A stretch of DNA of 50,543 nt, from contig LNFB01000094.1 of NCBI GenBank assembly GCA_001464385.1, forward strand, positions 1-50,543, given 5' to 3'. The notes under the pieces were generated by a model that saw only the letters and a program-made list of their open reading frames with translations, made no database searches and was not told where the DNA came from. This DNA is from Deltaproteobacteria bacterium Ga0077550. GTDB lineage: Bacteria; Myxococcota_A; Polyangia; Nannocystales; Nannocystaceae. How positions within the stretch are numbered: position 1 is the stretch's first letter; each line of letters starts with the position of its first letter. A program made the translations under genes and the position numbers. Of the stretch, positions 29,892 to 39,607 are shown piece by piece.

Positions 29892-32800
29892 CTACTCCAC
29901 CGGCGTGAACCCGGCGATCTGCGCCGTGCTGGTCGGCACCGCGAAGCCGGTGACGCCGGCCGGCGGCGCCGCGCTGTTGTTGTCGCACGGGACCGCGCTG
30001 CCGCCCCCCGGGACCATGCCGCAGGCGCCGCCGGTGCAGCCCTCGGTGGTCAGCTGCGAGACCGACGCCAGGGTCAGCGCGGGCGTGAATCCGCCGCCGA
30101 AGTCGACCCCAGGCGGGCTCGCCCCCGCGGTGAAGTTGAACCCGCTCGTCGCGTCGGCGACCAGGCGGAACGTGATCTCGTACGTCGACCCCTGGTCGAA
30201 GTGCCAGGTGTTGTTCGCCGCGTCGTAGAACGCCTCGTTGCACTCGCCGCTGCCCGGCTCGTACACCGTGTACGTGATGTTGTAGACCTCGAGGCCCTCG
30301 ACCACGACGGGCGCGCCGCTGGTGCTGTCGGCCACGCCGGTCACGAAGATCCGCGGGGCCCGGATCGGCCGGGCGAGCTTGGAGAACGCGCGGGTCTCGG
30401 TGATCGGCGTTGCGCCCTCGTAGGGCACCACGATGCGCGTGCGCACGATGTCCGACAGCGCGAGCCGGAGGTAGTTCGCATCGGCGGTGAAGGTCGTTCC
30501 CGCCACCGAGTCGCTCGCCACCGACTTCGGCGCGTCGGGGGGGATCACGAAGCCCTCGTGCGAGTCGGCGATGTGGTTGTCCACGAGGAGGTAGAGGCTG
30601 CTGTGGAAGGCGTTCGCGGGGTTGCGCCCGTCGATGGTCTCGTCCGCCCCGGTACCGCTGATGAGCGCGACCAGGAACTGGTCCTCCTCGTCGACCACGG
30701 GGAGGTTGGCATCGTCGATGCGGTTGCTGGCCGACACCGCCGGCGCGAACACGAAGACGTCGCCGCGGTTGCCGGCAGCGACCGTGCAGTCGGTCCCAAC
30801 GCCCTCGCACGCCGGGAAGCGGGCGACGGGCTGGGCGCTCGCGCCCCACACCGCCTCGCTGTCGGCGGCGTGGGACAGCGCGCCACTGGCCATGCCCAGA
30901 TCCCAGCGGAACAACCGCCCCGCCGGATCGGCGATGTACGTCTCCTGGGCCTCGGCCCAGTAACGCGACAGGCAGTGCGAGGCGACGGCGGGATCGACCA
31001 ATGCACCGAAGCTCGCCTCGAAGACGGGGTCGGTCACCGCCGGAAGCTCCGTGGAATCCAAGGGCGCGCCGGTCACTGCGTCCGCGAGGATCAGCGTCCG
31101 GCCCTCGCCGGGCTCCGGTGTGGCGCTCGCCGGATACCCCGAACCGAGCACGAGCCGAGCCTGGGGCATGTTGGCGAGGTCGTCGGACGGCAGGAGATGG
31201 TAGGTGAGCGCGGGCCGGGCCCACGTCTGGCCCAGCACATCGTCATAGCCATCCTTGAGCGCCGCGTCCTCCGTGGTCCACAGGATCTCGAACGGACCGT
31301 CGGGCGACTCCGGGCTCATGTGTGACAGGTCGAGGGCGTAGAACTCCTGGCCGCCGATCCCGAACCCGAACACGCCCAGGTGCACCCAGCGCGAGCCGGT
31401 CGCATCGAACGCGAAGCCGTGGTTGACCGTCGCCGACACGCCGTAGATGTGATCGTCGATGTCGGCCGGTTGCCCCATGCTGGCCGCGCCGTTCGCCGCC
31501 TGGGCCGCGAGCGCGGGTAGCAGCTCGTTGGGGAGGAAGCCCCACAGCTCGTTGCCGCTGTTCAGCTGGAACGCGTGCAGCACCCCCATGTCGTCGCCGA
31601 CGAGGACCGCCTCCTGGTACTCGTTGTGGGCGGACGGGCTGCCGAGGATGTTGTCGGCGGAGTTCGAGTCGCGCGCGAAGTCCTCGAGGCTGTTGGGCAG
31701 GCTGCCGGCGTCGAGATCGCCGAAGAGCCGGCCAGCGCAGTGCGGATCGTTGATCGCGACCTCGGGCAGGCGGTTGGCGCGGAAGGGCGGCACGCGCCGC
31801 ACGACGACCGGCGCCGAGTTCGACACGCCCGGGAGCTTCCACCCGCCCGGCGCGTTCTGACCGAGCAGGAACGCCGCGATCGCGTCGGCCTCGGCGTCGT
31901 GGTCGGCGGACGTCAGCAACCCGCGGCTCTCGAGCTCGGCCTGGAAGCCGCCGCTCGCGGTGCCGTCCGCGTTCGCCACCGGGATCAACGTACGACCGCC
32001 ACCGGAGCCGTTGGTGAACAGCCGACGGTCGTTCCATGCGGTGCTCTGCAGGCAGACGCCGGCGTCCCACTCGTGGCTCTGGTCGCAGGGCCCGAACGTC
32101 TCTTCGAGCTCGGCGGTCTCGAACTCGGGCACTGGCAGCACGCAGTGCGGGAGCGGGTCGCCGCCGAGGTCGACGTCGTCGCACAGCGTGCGCGTCACGT
32201 GACCGCGCCAGCCGGGGAACTCGGTGTACGCGACGAAGTCGGTCTGGACGATCGTCCCCGCGCCGGGCTCGCCGCCCCCACCGATGCCGAACGAGTTGAT
32301 GGAGCTCCCCTGCCCGCTGGGCAGCTGCACGTCGACGGCGTCGCCGACGATGCTCGTCAGCGCGGCGATCAGCTCGGCGCTGTCGTTGGCCACGTAGGCG
32401 CACGACGTCGTCGGGTTGTCGGGATCCTCGCAGGTGTCCCAGTCGTCGGCCGGGGTGTCGTCGCACGGGGTCGAGCAACCCCCCGCCGCGCACGCCCCCG
32501 CGCCGGCGCAGGCCATGTTGTTGAGCGGCCCGCTCGAGAGGAAGAAGCCGACCACGTAGGTGTCGACGTTGAGCTCGTTGCGCAGGTCGGCGAGCCGCTC
32601 GTAGAGCGTCGCGCCGCCCTCACCGGCCGAGGGATCACCGTCGGTGACGAGCACGGCGGAGACGGGCGAGCAGGCGTCCGGGGTGTCGGAACCCGTGGCG
32701 AACGTCAGGTACGACGCCACGGTCGTGTGCGAGAAGGCGACGTTCATGCTCGGCGGGGTGACACTGGTCTCGCCGATGACGGAGGCCCATGGCGTCGGGC

Positions 32801-33911
32801 CGTCGGTGTCGACGCCGCCGTGCGTCATGGGCGAGGTCAGGCGGGCGACGTCGTCGTTGCCCGCCTCGCGGCTCGCCGGGCCCCAGTCGTCGACCGGGAT
32901 GCCGGAGCCCGAGAGGTCGAGGTAGAACGGCGCATAGAGGTGCGCGTGGTCGACACCGTTGTCGTCGGCGTTGACGCCGGCGTTGTCCGGGCCGTCGGAG
33001 ATCGGCCGCACGCTCCACTGGGCGTAGCCGGGGAAGCCGTCGACGTAGGGCCAGTAGTAGAAGTCGTGGCCGCGGACGTTCGCGTCGCGGTCCGCGTTCG
33101 ACGATCCCCAGTCGCCGATCGTGTTGTAGGTGATGCTGTGGTCGGGGTCGTTCGTGTCGTCGAGGTGGACGCGCACGCCCATGAACGTGCGGAACCACTG
33201 CACACGGCGCTGCGCATTCGCGGCGCTGTCGATGGATCCGGACGCCGTGCTGATGAGCGGCGAGGGCGGGACGTCACCGGTCTCGGCGTTCGACGAGATC
33301 ACCGAGCCCTCGCCGAGCTCGTCCCAGCGCAGGTAGGGGTACGGTCGGATCGTGCCGCCCTGGCACAGGCGCCACGCACCGGTCACCCCCGCGTCGCGAT
33401 CGATGCTGGTCCACCCGCCGAAGCCGCCGACGTACGAGTACTCGTTCACCCAGGTGAAGCGCCGCTCCTCGTCGGTCCCCGGCGCGCACTTGCCCGGGAC
33501 ATTGGGCGGCGTCCGGGGGGAGACCTGCTCGAAGGTCATGAGCCCGAACGAGGCGTTGTCGCCGACGCTCGTCACCACGGAGTTGATCGCCGCGCGCGCG
33601 GTGGCGATGCGGCTGGCCGTCTGCGTGCCGACCGTGGACTCGCACTCGGACCACTCGCACAGTGTGTCGCTGTCGTTGGCCTGCAGGCCCATCGAGCCCG
33701 AGGTGTCGAGCACGAACAGGATCCGCGGCTGGATCGCCCCGTAGCTCGCGCCCTGGATCACGTAGTACGGCCGCACCCGCGCCTCGGAGGAGCGCAGCAG
33801 GCCCCACGCGAGGACCAGCGCGGCGACGGCCAGCAGGCTGGACAGCGCGCGGGCCCGTCGGCGGTCGGGACGGCGGGACATCGGGGCGCGCGACTCGGGG
33901 GACGGGCTCAT
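29892..33911 (-). CDS. pilY1: PilY1-like type IV pilus tip adhesin/assembly protein
   Basis: The 1339-residue product has an N-terminal membrane signal (LLAVAALVLAWGLL) and a von Willebrand A domain with a MIDAS motif at D69-S71-S73 (FVLDTSGSM). About 700 residues rich in Cys, Gly and Asp follow. From about residue 765 there is a PilC/PilY1 beta-propeller (VLVGDDMGVLHAFQLNSGN and FLPNELLPALAAQ). After the propeller come about 250 residues without a known fold. PilY1 sits at the pilus tip with the minor pilins, aids assembly and binds surfaces. ATG 33911 has GGAGG upstream. It lies downstream of four minor pilin genes, as expected, but behind an unrelated nucleotidase. Confidence 0.9.
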   Translation of the reverse strand: MSPSPESRAPMSRRPDRRRARALSSLLAVAALVLAWGLLRSSEARVRPYYVIQGASYGAIQPRILFVLDTSGSMGLQANDSDTLCEWSECESTVGTQTASRIATARAAINSVVTSVGDNASFGLMTFEQVSPRTPPNVPGKCAPGTDEERRFTWVNEYSYVGGFGGWTSIDRDAGVTGAWRLCQGGTIRPYPYLRWDELGEGSVISSNAETGDVPPSPLISTASGSIDSAANAQRRVQWFRTFMGVRVHLDDTNDPDHSITYNTIGDWGSSNADRDANVRGHDFYYWPYVDGFPGYAQWSVRPISDGPDNAGVNADDNGVDHAHLYAPFYLDLSGSGIPVDDWGPASREAGNDDVARLTSPMTHGGVDTDGPTPWASVIGETSVTPPSMNVAFSHTTVASYLTFATGSDTPDACSPVSAVLVTDGDPSAGEGGATLYERLADLRNELNVDTYVVGFFLSSGPLNNMACAGAGACAAGGCSTPCDDTPADDWDTCEDPDNPTTSCAYVANDSAELIAALTSIVGDAVDVQLPSGQGSSINSFGIGGGGEPGAGTIVQTDFVAYTEFPGWRGHVTRTLCDDVDLGGDPLPHCVLPVPEFETAELEETFGPCDQSHEWDAGVCLQSTAWNDRRLFTNGSGGGRTLIPVANADGTASGGFQAELESRGLLTSADHDAEADAIAAFLLGQNAPGGWKLPGVSNSAPVVVRRVPPFRANRLPEVAINDPHCAGRLFGDLDAGSLPNSLEDFARDSNSADNILGSPSAHNEYQEAVLVGDDMGVLHAFQLNSGNELWGFLPNELLPALAAQAANGAASMGQPADIDDHIYGVSATVNHGFAFDATGSRWVHLGVFGFGIGGQEFYALDLSHMSPESPDGPFEILWTTEDAALKDGYDDVLGQTWARPALTYHLLPSDDLANMPQARLVLGSGYPASATPEPGEGRTLILADAVTGAPLDSTELPAVTDPVFEASFGALVDPAVASHCLSRYWAEAQETYIADPAGRLFRWDLGMASGALSHAADSEAVWGASAQPVARFPACEGVGTDCTVAAGNRGDVFVFAPAVSASNRIDDANLPVVDEEDQFLVALISGTGADETIDGRNPANAFHSSLYLLVDNHIADSHEGFVIPPDAPKSVASDSVAGTTFTADANYLRLALSDIVRTRIVVPYEGATPITETRAFSKLARPIRAPRIFVTGVADSTSGAPVVVEGLEVYNITYTVYEPGSGECNEAFYDAANNTWHFDQGSTYEITFRLVADATSGFNFTAGASPPGVDFGGGFTPALTLASVSQLTTEGCTGGACGMVPGGGSAVPCDNNSAAPPAGVTGFAVPTSTAQIAGFTPVE

Positions 33912-33967
33912 CGGGACCTCCAGCGGAGCAACTGCGGACCCACGGGCGCGCTCGGGCGTCGGGCCGG

Positions 33968-33996
33968 GCTATGAAAAACCTGCGAGGTCGGTGCAA
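33968..33996 (-). promoter_or_regulatory. possible promoter of pilY1
   Basis: On the minus strand TTGCAC (33991-33996) and CATAGC (33968-33973) are 17 bases apart, about 57 bases before ATG 33911. The -10 is weak. The 252-base gap between the nucleotidase and pilY1 holds no other gene that I can support. Confidence 0.35.
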
Positions 33997-34163
33997 CCGC
34001 GTGCGGGGCTGCGCCCGCGCGCGGGGCGGACGAGGGCGGGCAAACCCTGGGAATCACGGGGACCATGGCGGGCATGGGGGCGGGCATCGGGCGGGCCCGG
34101 GCTGGGCCGCGGCCATGGTGTGCAAGGCCGATGCCGGTCCGCACCTGCGCCCGCCGCGGGGCC

Positions 34164-35711
34164 TCAGCCCGCCGACGGGGCCCAGTGCGGCAGGAGGCCG
34201 TGGGGCGAGATGAAGTACTTCGCCGGGGACGCGAACAGGAAGTTGCTGACCCGCGACGTGTAGATGCACGCGAACGACTCGACCTGGGCGCCGAAGCGGC
34301 TGGTGTCGTGGCGCTCGGCGAAGCTGCTCCCCCAGTAGGGGTTGAACGCGCCGTCGACCTCCTTGCTGCGGCGCTCGAGGGTGTCGCGGGTCTCCTGCTC
34401 GTAGTTGCGCAGCCACTCGAGGCGCTTGCGCAGATCGGTGCGGGTGGCCTCGAGCACGCGGGCCGCCTCCACGAGCGTGACCCCGGTGCCGACGAGCTCC
34501 TGCGGCTCGAGCCGCGCGAGCATCCGCGCGAGGTAGCGGTGCGCCCCGATCTCCTCCGCAAGCCGCGAGCGCAGGCCGTGGAGGCTGCCGATCTCGCGCA
34601 GGGTCATCTCCCAGTCGTGACGCACCTCGAGCTCGTGCTGCAGCTCCTGGACGATGAGCGCGGTGCGCCAGCCCGAGCTCTTCTTGCTGCGCACGATGTC
34701 GCCGTAGATGTGGTCGCCGACGTAGAGCACCTCGTCGGCGTAGCCGCCGAGGCTCTCCTGCAGGCCGAGCTGGTTGCCGCCGGTGTAGATCTTGCCGCGC
34801 TGGACCTGCTGCTTACGGCCGCCGATCGGCGCGCCGGTGCGGTCGAGTTCCTGGAACGGCGCGTTCTCGGTGAAGAAGCCCGGCTTGGCCGCGCCGACGA
34901 CCACCCAGTCGAAGTACGCGGTCCAGTCGGGGTAGGACTCGAGCGCGTCGTCGAGCAGGTACCGCATCACGACCTCGGTGTAGTCGAAGAGGCTGTTGGT
35001 GAGGACGAACAGCTTCTTGCCGGCGGAGCGCAGCTGGTGGAGCGTGCGGGCGAGGTCGGGGTCCTTCTCGATGAAGCGGCCCGGATCGTCGCGGACGTGG
35101 TCCTTGATCGAGCCGTCGCGGTGGGCGAGGTCGATGCACTCGCGGACATCGAGCCACGCCTCGGCGTAGCTGGGCGCCCCGGCCCCGGCGCGGAACGACT
35201 CGGGGGCCCGATCGATGAGCTCCACCACGCCGGCGAACAGCGTCACCTCGGGCAGCGCGAACAGGGTGTCGACCGGGGCGAAGCGCTCGCGCTCCTTGCC
35301 GAGCCGCTGGTCGCGATAGATGGCCTTGCGCTCGGGACGCTCGAGCTTGCGCAGGCCGTGGTACGCGCGGCCGACGTAGCCGTGCCGGTCCATCTTGATG
35401 ACGTTGCCGAGCTGCCGATCCACGGTGAGCCCGCGGATCGCGAAGCGCGGATCCATCGGCATCTCGCGCAGCGCCTCGGGGTAGCCGCGACCGATCAGCT
35501 TGTCGGTCGTCGTCGTGAGCGACTTGGCCTCGATCTCCTCCTGGCGATAGATCGCCAGGGTGTAGTCCATGTCGAAGCCGATGATCGAGATCGAATCGAA
35601 GTTCAGGTCACGATTGGTGAAGATGCGGCGCTCGAACGGCGCCTCCGTCTCCAGACCGGAGTCGAGCAGGAATTTTCGAATCGGTGTGGGTAAGTCGGCC
35701 GCAGAGAGCAC
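34164..35711 (-). CDS. HAD-superfamily 5'-nucleotidase (cytosolic purine nucleotidase type)
   Basis: The 515-residue product carries the HAD nucleophile motif GFDMDYTLAIY (Asp47, Asp49), motif II in KLFVLTNSLFDYT, and the late acidic motif VLYVGDHIYGDI. This layout and size match the HAD-IG 5'-nucleotidases that dephosphorylate purine monophosphates such as IMP and GMP. A helical insert precedes the last 100 residues. The start is GTG 35711, with TGA-TAGCAT 9 bases upstream. It lies inside the minor pilin cluster but appears to have its own promoter, so a role in pili is doubtful. Confidence 0.88.
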   Translation of the reverse strand: MLSAADLPTPIRKFLLDSGLETEAPFERRIFTNRDLNFDSISIIGFDMDYTLAIYRQEEIEAKSLTTTTDKLIGRGYPEALREMPMDPRFAIRGLTVDRQLGNVIKMDRHGYVGRAYHGLRKLERPERKAIYRDQRLGKERERFAPVDTLFALPEVTLFAGVVELIDRAPESFRAGAGAPSYAEAWLDVRECIDLAHRDGSIKDHVRDDPGRFIEKDPDLARTLHQLRSAGKKLFVLTNSLFDYTEVVMRYLLDDALESYPDWTAYFDWVVVGAAKPGFFTENAPFQELDRTGAPIGGRKQQVQRGKIYTGGNQLGLQESLGGYADEVLYVGDHIYGDIVRSKKSSGWRTALIVQELQHELEVRHDWEMTLREIGSLHGLRSRLAEEIGAHRYLARMLARLEPQELVGTGVTLVEAARVLEATRTDLRKRLEWLRNYEQETRDTLERRSKEVDGAFNPYWGSSFAERHDTSRFGAQVESFACIYTSRVSNFLFASPAKYFISPHGLLPHWAPSAG

Positions 35712-35720
35712 GCGAGCAGG

Positions 35721-35726
35721 ATGCTA
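35721..35726 (-). promoter_or_regulatory. extended -10 element of the nucleotidase gene
   Basis: On the minus strand TGA-TAGCAT lies 9 bases before GTG 35711 and within the 20-base gap after the PilX-like gene, giving the nucleotidase an independent leaderless start. Confidence 0.55.
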
Positions 35727-35731
35727 TCACG

Positions 35732-36535
35732 TCAGTTCTGCTCGGCCGCCACGTACTGGCTGGCGCACACCGACACCGCGGAGTTGTCGTTGTTGTGCCC
35801 GCCGCCGTAGCCCTCGTCGGGCGACTGGGGCTGCATCACGGCGGCGCCGGTCCCCGTCGACAGGACCAGCTCCTGCTCGACGGTGACCGTCGTATTGCGG
35901 ACCGTGGCCATCGCCGTCACCACGACGCGGCCGTCGCCGTCGTTGGTCCAGTCGGCGCTGCCGTTGGCCCCCAGCGCGTCCGCGGAGTTGTTGCGGACCC
36001 ACACCGAGACCTGGGCCTCGGCGTCGCCGCCCGGCACGAGGTCGCGCAGCGGGAGACCGCACCAGTTCTGCGCGGCCCCGGCGGCGTCGTTGAGGAACGA
36101 CACCGCCCCCTGGCGCATGCACGGCCGTCCGCCACAGCCGACCGCGGCGCCCGCGAGCACCTCGTTGCGCTGACCGGTGACGATGTCGGCCGCGTCGGGG
36201 ATGCAGTCGCCGCAGGGATCGGCGCAGGCCCCCGCCTGCGGGTTGTACCCGACGAGCGCCGCGTCGAGCAGGTCCGGCTCGAGCCGGATGTACTGGGCGG
36301 CGGCGAGGTCGGCGGCGGCCTGGGCGGCCATCAGCGCCCGCTCGCGCGCGACGAGCTGACCGGCCTGCTCGACCTCGCGGACCGAGCTTCGCACGACCAG
36401 CAGGCCGACGGTCATCAGCGACACCGACAGCAGCATCACGCTGACCATCGTGGCGCCCCGCTGCGCGCGACCACGCATGGCATTGCGGTTCGCATCGGGA
36501 CGCGCGTCGGCGTTGGGGTTCGTGAAGGTCCGCAT
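35732..36535 (-). CDS. PilX-like minor pilin
   Basis: The 267-residue product has a basic N-terminus followed by a hydrophobic helix (QRGATMVSVMLLSVSLMTVG). After it comes the amphipathic stretch VREVEQAGQLVARERALMAAQ, as in PilX-type minor pilins that lack the classical GFTLIE. The globular part holds several cysteine pairs (CADPCGDCIPD and CGGRPC). ATG 36535 is preceded by AGGAGAG that overlaps the stop region of pilW, so it is translated from the same mRNA. The N-terminal Asn/Ala-rich 25 residues before the helix are unusually long. Confidence 0.8.
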   Translation of the reverse strand: MRTFTNPNADARPDANRNAMRGRAQRGATMVSVMLLSVSLMTVGLLVVRSSVREVEQAGQLVARERALMAAQAAADLAAAQYIRLEPDLLDAALVGYNPQAGACADPCGDCIPDAADIVTGQRNEVLAGAAVGCGGRPCMRQGAVSFLNDAAGAAQNWCGLPLRDLVPGGDAEAQVSVWVRNNSADALGANGSADWTNDGDGRVVVTAMATVRNTTVTVEQELVLSTGTGAAVMQPQSPDEGYGGGHNNDNSAVSVCASQYVAAEQN

Positions 36536-36547
36536 GATCGAGCTCTC

Positions 36548-38149
36548 CTACTGCAGTCGCGGGTCCCGCCACCGCACGTTCTCGGGCGCAAAGCGCTCGG
36601 TGAGTGTGAACCTCTGTCGCGTCCCGACGAGCGAGGGCAACTCGACGCGATCTTCGATCGGCGCGACGTTGGCCGTCGCCAGGCCGCCCGCCGCCTCGTC
36701 GGCCTCCGCCGAGGCCACCAGCGTCACCCGCAGGGTCTGGGGGCTCATCCGGAACCCCGGCCCGGGGTTGGCCTCGGCCGCCGCCCACGCGTCGCGGTCG
36801 TACTCGCCGGTGCCGTAGAAGACGCAGTCGGGCGCGCTCACCTCGCCGACGGCGTTGCCGAGCCACTCGTCGGAGGTGCGCGCCCCGGACTCGTTGCGGT
36901 TCTCGTCGACCATCGAGTTGGGCAGGCCCGCCTGCGCCCCCTCGGCGGGGCCCACCTCCTCGAACCCCACGTCGGGGGACCGGACGCTGCGCAGCGCCGC
37001 GCTGGCGATCGACCAGCCGTCGCAGCCGACCGCGACCTGCAGGTCCTCGATCATCGGGCCGATCGCCACGGCCGCCGGCGGGGAGTCGCCACCCGGCAGG
37101 TGCAGGCCCGCGGCGGGACACTGCCCTGCCACGCAGTGGGGGTAGTCGGGCCCCGTCCCGAGGGCGCCCGGGTCGATGGTCGGCTGGTGGCCGATGATGT
37201 CGTAGCGCACGAGGTACGGGAGCTGCGGCACCGTGTAGTCGATCGCGTACCGCGACCACCGCAGCCGACCCAGGGGCACCACCATCGGCGCACCCATCGT
37301 CGCGGCGTCCCAGTCGTCGGCGCACGCGACCGGAGCGTCCGCCTCGCACGCCGGATCGGCGCCGAAGCCGTCGAGCATCGCGGCGAGGTTCGCGTTGAAG
37401 CCCGAGGTGATGTCGATCGGGATGGTCCAGTCCTGCGGGTCCGCGCCGCCGCCGACGTCGTCGGTGACCTGCAGCAGCAGGCACTGGCCCTGGGTCACCG
37501 GCGAGAACGCGATGCCGCCGGCGGCGGGCCGCGAGGCGACGAGCACGAAGGTTCCGGGCGGGAACAGCTGCTGCACCTGGGCCACGTGCTGCGCGTTGCC
37601 GTTGTCGAGCAGCGTCGAGGTCTGGACCGTGAGGCTCGTCGACGCCGGATCGATCGCAGTCGCCATCGAGAACACGCCGGCGAAACCGAGGTAGTTGGGC
37701 TCGCCGAGGATCACGTCGAGGCTATCGACGGCCTGGTCCATCGTGCCGGCGCCGTCGCTGCGCCAGTCGGCCTGGATGCCGTCGCGCAGCACCCAGTAGT
37801 GCTCGCCCGTGACCGCGTCGGCGACGGCGAGCGCCGGATCACCGATGCCCGGGTTGATGAGCTGGCCCGACGCCGCGTCCCACACTCGCAGCTCGGTGCA
37901 CAGCCGGCTGAAGCCGAGGCCGGCCTGCCGTACGTCCTGACCCAGCGCCCACATCGCGCCCTCGAGCGCCTGCTGGATCATCACGTTGCGCTCGTGGGCG
38001 CCGGCGTTGCTGCGCTGGATGTTCGAGAAGGCGAAGATGCCGAGCACGACGATGCCGGACACCACGAGGGCGACCATCAGCTCGATCAGCGTGAAGCCGC
38101 GCTGCGGCGCCAGGGGCTCGGCAGTCGAGCGCTGCTGCGGCCGGCTCAT
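36548..38149 (-). CDS. pilW: PilW-like minor pilin
   Basis: The 533-residue product has a type IV pilin leader with cleavage motif RGFTLIELMVALVVSG at residues 18-33 (Glu at +5), then the long N-terminal helix. It is longer than typical PilW (about 300-350 residues), with an extended globular domain rich in loops and cysteine pairs (DPACEADAPVACADDWD). It would form part of the priming complex at the pilus tip. ATG 38149 overlaps the pilV stop (ATGA). Confidence 0.85.
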   Translation of the reverse strand: MSRPQQRSTAEPLAPQRGFTLIELMVALVVSGIVVLGIFAFSNIQRSNAGAHERNVMIQQALEGAMWALGQDVRQAGLGFSRLCTELRVWDAASGQLINPGIGDPALAVADAVTGEHYWVLRDGIQADWRSDGAGTMDQAVDSLDVILGEPNYLGFAGVFSMATAIDPASTSLTVQTSTLLDNGNAQHVAQVQQLFPPGTFVLVASRPAAGGIAFSPVTQGQCLLLQVTDDVGGGADPQDWTIPIDITSGFNANLAAMLDGFGADPACEADAPVACADDWDAATMGAPMVVPLGRLRWSRYAIDYTVPQLPYLVRYDIIGHQPTIDPGALGTGPDYPHCVAGQCPAAGLHLPGGDSPPAAVAIGPMIEDLQVAVGCDGWSIASAALRSVRSPDVGFEEVGPAEGAQAGLPNSMVDENRNESGARTSDEWLGNAVGEVSAPDCVFYGTGEYDRDAWAAAEANPGPGFRMSPQTLRVTLVASAEADEAAGGLATANVAPIEDRVELPSLVGTRQRFTLTERFAPENVRWRDPRLQ

Positions 38150-38805
38150 GGCGTCACCACCGTGTCGTTGGCCCGGACCGTCCGCAGCTGGATCGATCCG
38201 ACGTAGGGCGCGTACGCGGCGTTCGTCGGGTCGGCCATCGCCGGGGTCAGATCGAGCACCGTCTGGCCCACCGGCGGGGGCATGGCCGAGTTCGAGTCGT
38301 CGATCCACAGCACGGTCACCTGCAGCACCACCGCGTTGATGAGGGGCAGATCGACGGTGAGGTCGGGCGGGTTCGCCGACGGCGGATTGAGCGGGTCGAC
38401 GACCCAATCCACCGTGCGGAACACGAGGAACGAGCCCCGCACCGCGCCGACGACGTCGGTCGACTCGGCGATGTCCGCGGGCGGGCGCCGGAAGTCCCGC
38501 ACGCGCGTGTCGGCGTCGATGCCGGTCTCGTCGTACGGGAGCGTGGCGACGCCGCCGGCGAAGTCGAACGACAGCAGCTCGACGAAGCTCCGCGACTGCA
38601 GCTCGGCCATCGCGTCCTGGGCGACCCGCTCGCCCTCGCGCATGTACGCCGAGGCGCGCTGGCTCTCGACGCTGCGGCCCTCGATCGCGACCAGGCCGAC
38701 GATGGCGATCGCGAACACGACGATCGCCACGAGCACCTCGACGAGCGTGAAGCCGGGGCTCCCGGCCCTGGGACGAACTCGACGGTGGACGTTGGGCTGC
38801 GGCAC
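38146..38805 (-). CDS. pilV: PilV-like minor pilin
   Basis: The 219-residue product has the prepilin motif PGFTLVEVLVAIVVFAIAIV after a basic leader of about 19 residues. The helix then runs VGLVAIEGRSVESQRASAYMREGERVAQDAM, as in PilV/GspI proteins. GTG 38805 is preceded by GAGGT, 7 bases after the stop of the FimT-like gene; this start keeps the leader short. It is coupled to pilW by ATGA. It would act with the other minor pilins to start pilus assembly. Confidence 0.85.
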   Translation of the reverse strand: MPQPNVHRRVRPRAGSPGFTLVEVLVAIVVFAIAIVGLVAIEGRSVESQRASAYMREGERVAQDAMAELQSRSFVELLSFDFAGGVATLPYDETGIDADTRVRDFRRPPADIAESTDVVGAVRGSFLVFRTVDWVVDPLNPPSANPPDLTVDLPLINAVVLQVTVLWIDDSNSAMPPPVGQTVLDLTPAMADPTNAAYAPYVGSIQLRTVRANDTVVTP

Positions 38806-38812
38806 GGGACCT

Positions 38813-39481
38813 CTAGTCGAGCTGGTCGAACTTGCGGATGAGCCCGCCGGGGAAGATCTGCAAGATGGTGTACTTCGGCGCGCCGGGGATCGTGCGGTCG
38901 GCGATCCACAGCGTCGCGCCGGCGTTGGGCACCGCCGAGAAGGTCGCGTCGGGATCGCTGAAGCGACCATCGGACTCGAACACGAGCAGCTGCGGCTCGC
39001 CGACGCAGTCCGCCGGCGGCGACACGGCCGAGGCCTGCGACGGCGCCTGGACCCCCGGCGTGAACCCGTACAGGCACACCGCGTCGTTCACGGTCACCAG
39101 CGACCCGTTGGGGTTCTCGAGCGCGGCGCGGTTGAGCGGGCGCCACGTGTCGTCGGCGGTGTCGAACGCCGTCAGCGTCACCGAGGTCGCGTCCACGCTG
39201 ACGCGCACGCGCGTCTGCCGATCGACCGCGGCGTTGCGCGCCTGCACGAGCATGCCCTCGACGTCCGCGATGAAGCGGGTGCGCTGGTTGGCGAACTCGT
39301 TGCGACGGAAGCCCGCGGCGGCCACCACCGCCAGGGCGCCGACGACCGCGAGCACGACCATCAGCTCGATGATCGAGAAGCCGCGATCTCCTCGGCCCCA
39401 CCCCTGCCCCCGACGGGCGGGGACGCCGAGCGAAGGGTCGGCCGACCCGTAACCGATGCGGTCCGTACGCAGACTTTTCAT
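38813..39481 (-). CDS. FimT/GspH-like minor pilin
   Basis: The 222-residue product is the first gene of the pilin operon. A 34-residue leader is followed by the prepilin motif RGFSIIELMVVLAVVGALA and a GspH/FimT-type globular domain (RTRFIADVEGMLVQARNAA, then RVRVSVDATSVTLTAF). The ATG at 39481 fits because it precedes the leader and no other ATG is closer. A sigma-54-like element lies about 130 bases upstream. It is divergent from the CRP/FNR gene across 240 bases. Confidence 0.85.
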   Translation of the reverse strand: MKSLRTDRIGYGSADPSLGVPARRGQGWGRGDRGFSIIELMVVLAVVGALAVVAAAGFRRNEFANQRTRFIADVEGMLVQARNAAVDRQTRVRVSVDATSVTLTAFDTADDTWRPLNRAALENPNGSLVTVNDAVCLYGFTPGVQAPSQASAVSPPADCVGEPQLLVFESDGRFSDPDATFSAVPNAGATLWIADRTIPGAPKYTILQIFPGGLIRKFDQLD

Positions 39482-39607
39482 AGTCCGCGCCGCGTTTCGG
39501 CCCCGGGCCGGGGCGCGGGTCGTGGTGTAAGGCCTGGAAATCATTCGGTACGTCGCTCGGGTCGGGCGGACACGTGGCGCGCGGATCGGAGGGCGGGACC
39601 GCCAGAC

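Noticed and set aside
31575..33974. 799-codon plus-strand frame opposite pilY1
   Set aside because: Compositional shadow with no recognisable domain, while the minus strand encodes VWA and PilY1 domains.
33969..34110. Plus-strand ORF starting at the ATG in GGGCTATGAAAAACC
   Set aside because: The product is short, Gly/Arg/His-rich and lacks a ribosome binding site; the AT-rich patch is better explained as part of a minus-strand promoter.
34065..35693. 542-codon plus-strand frame opposite the 5'-nucleotidase
   Set aside because: No motif; the minus strand carries the full HAD signature.
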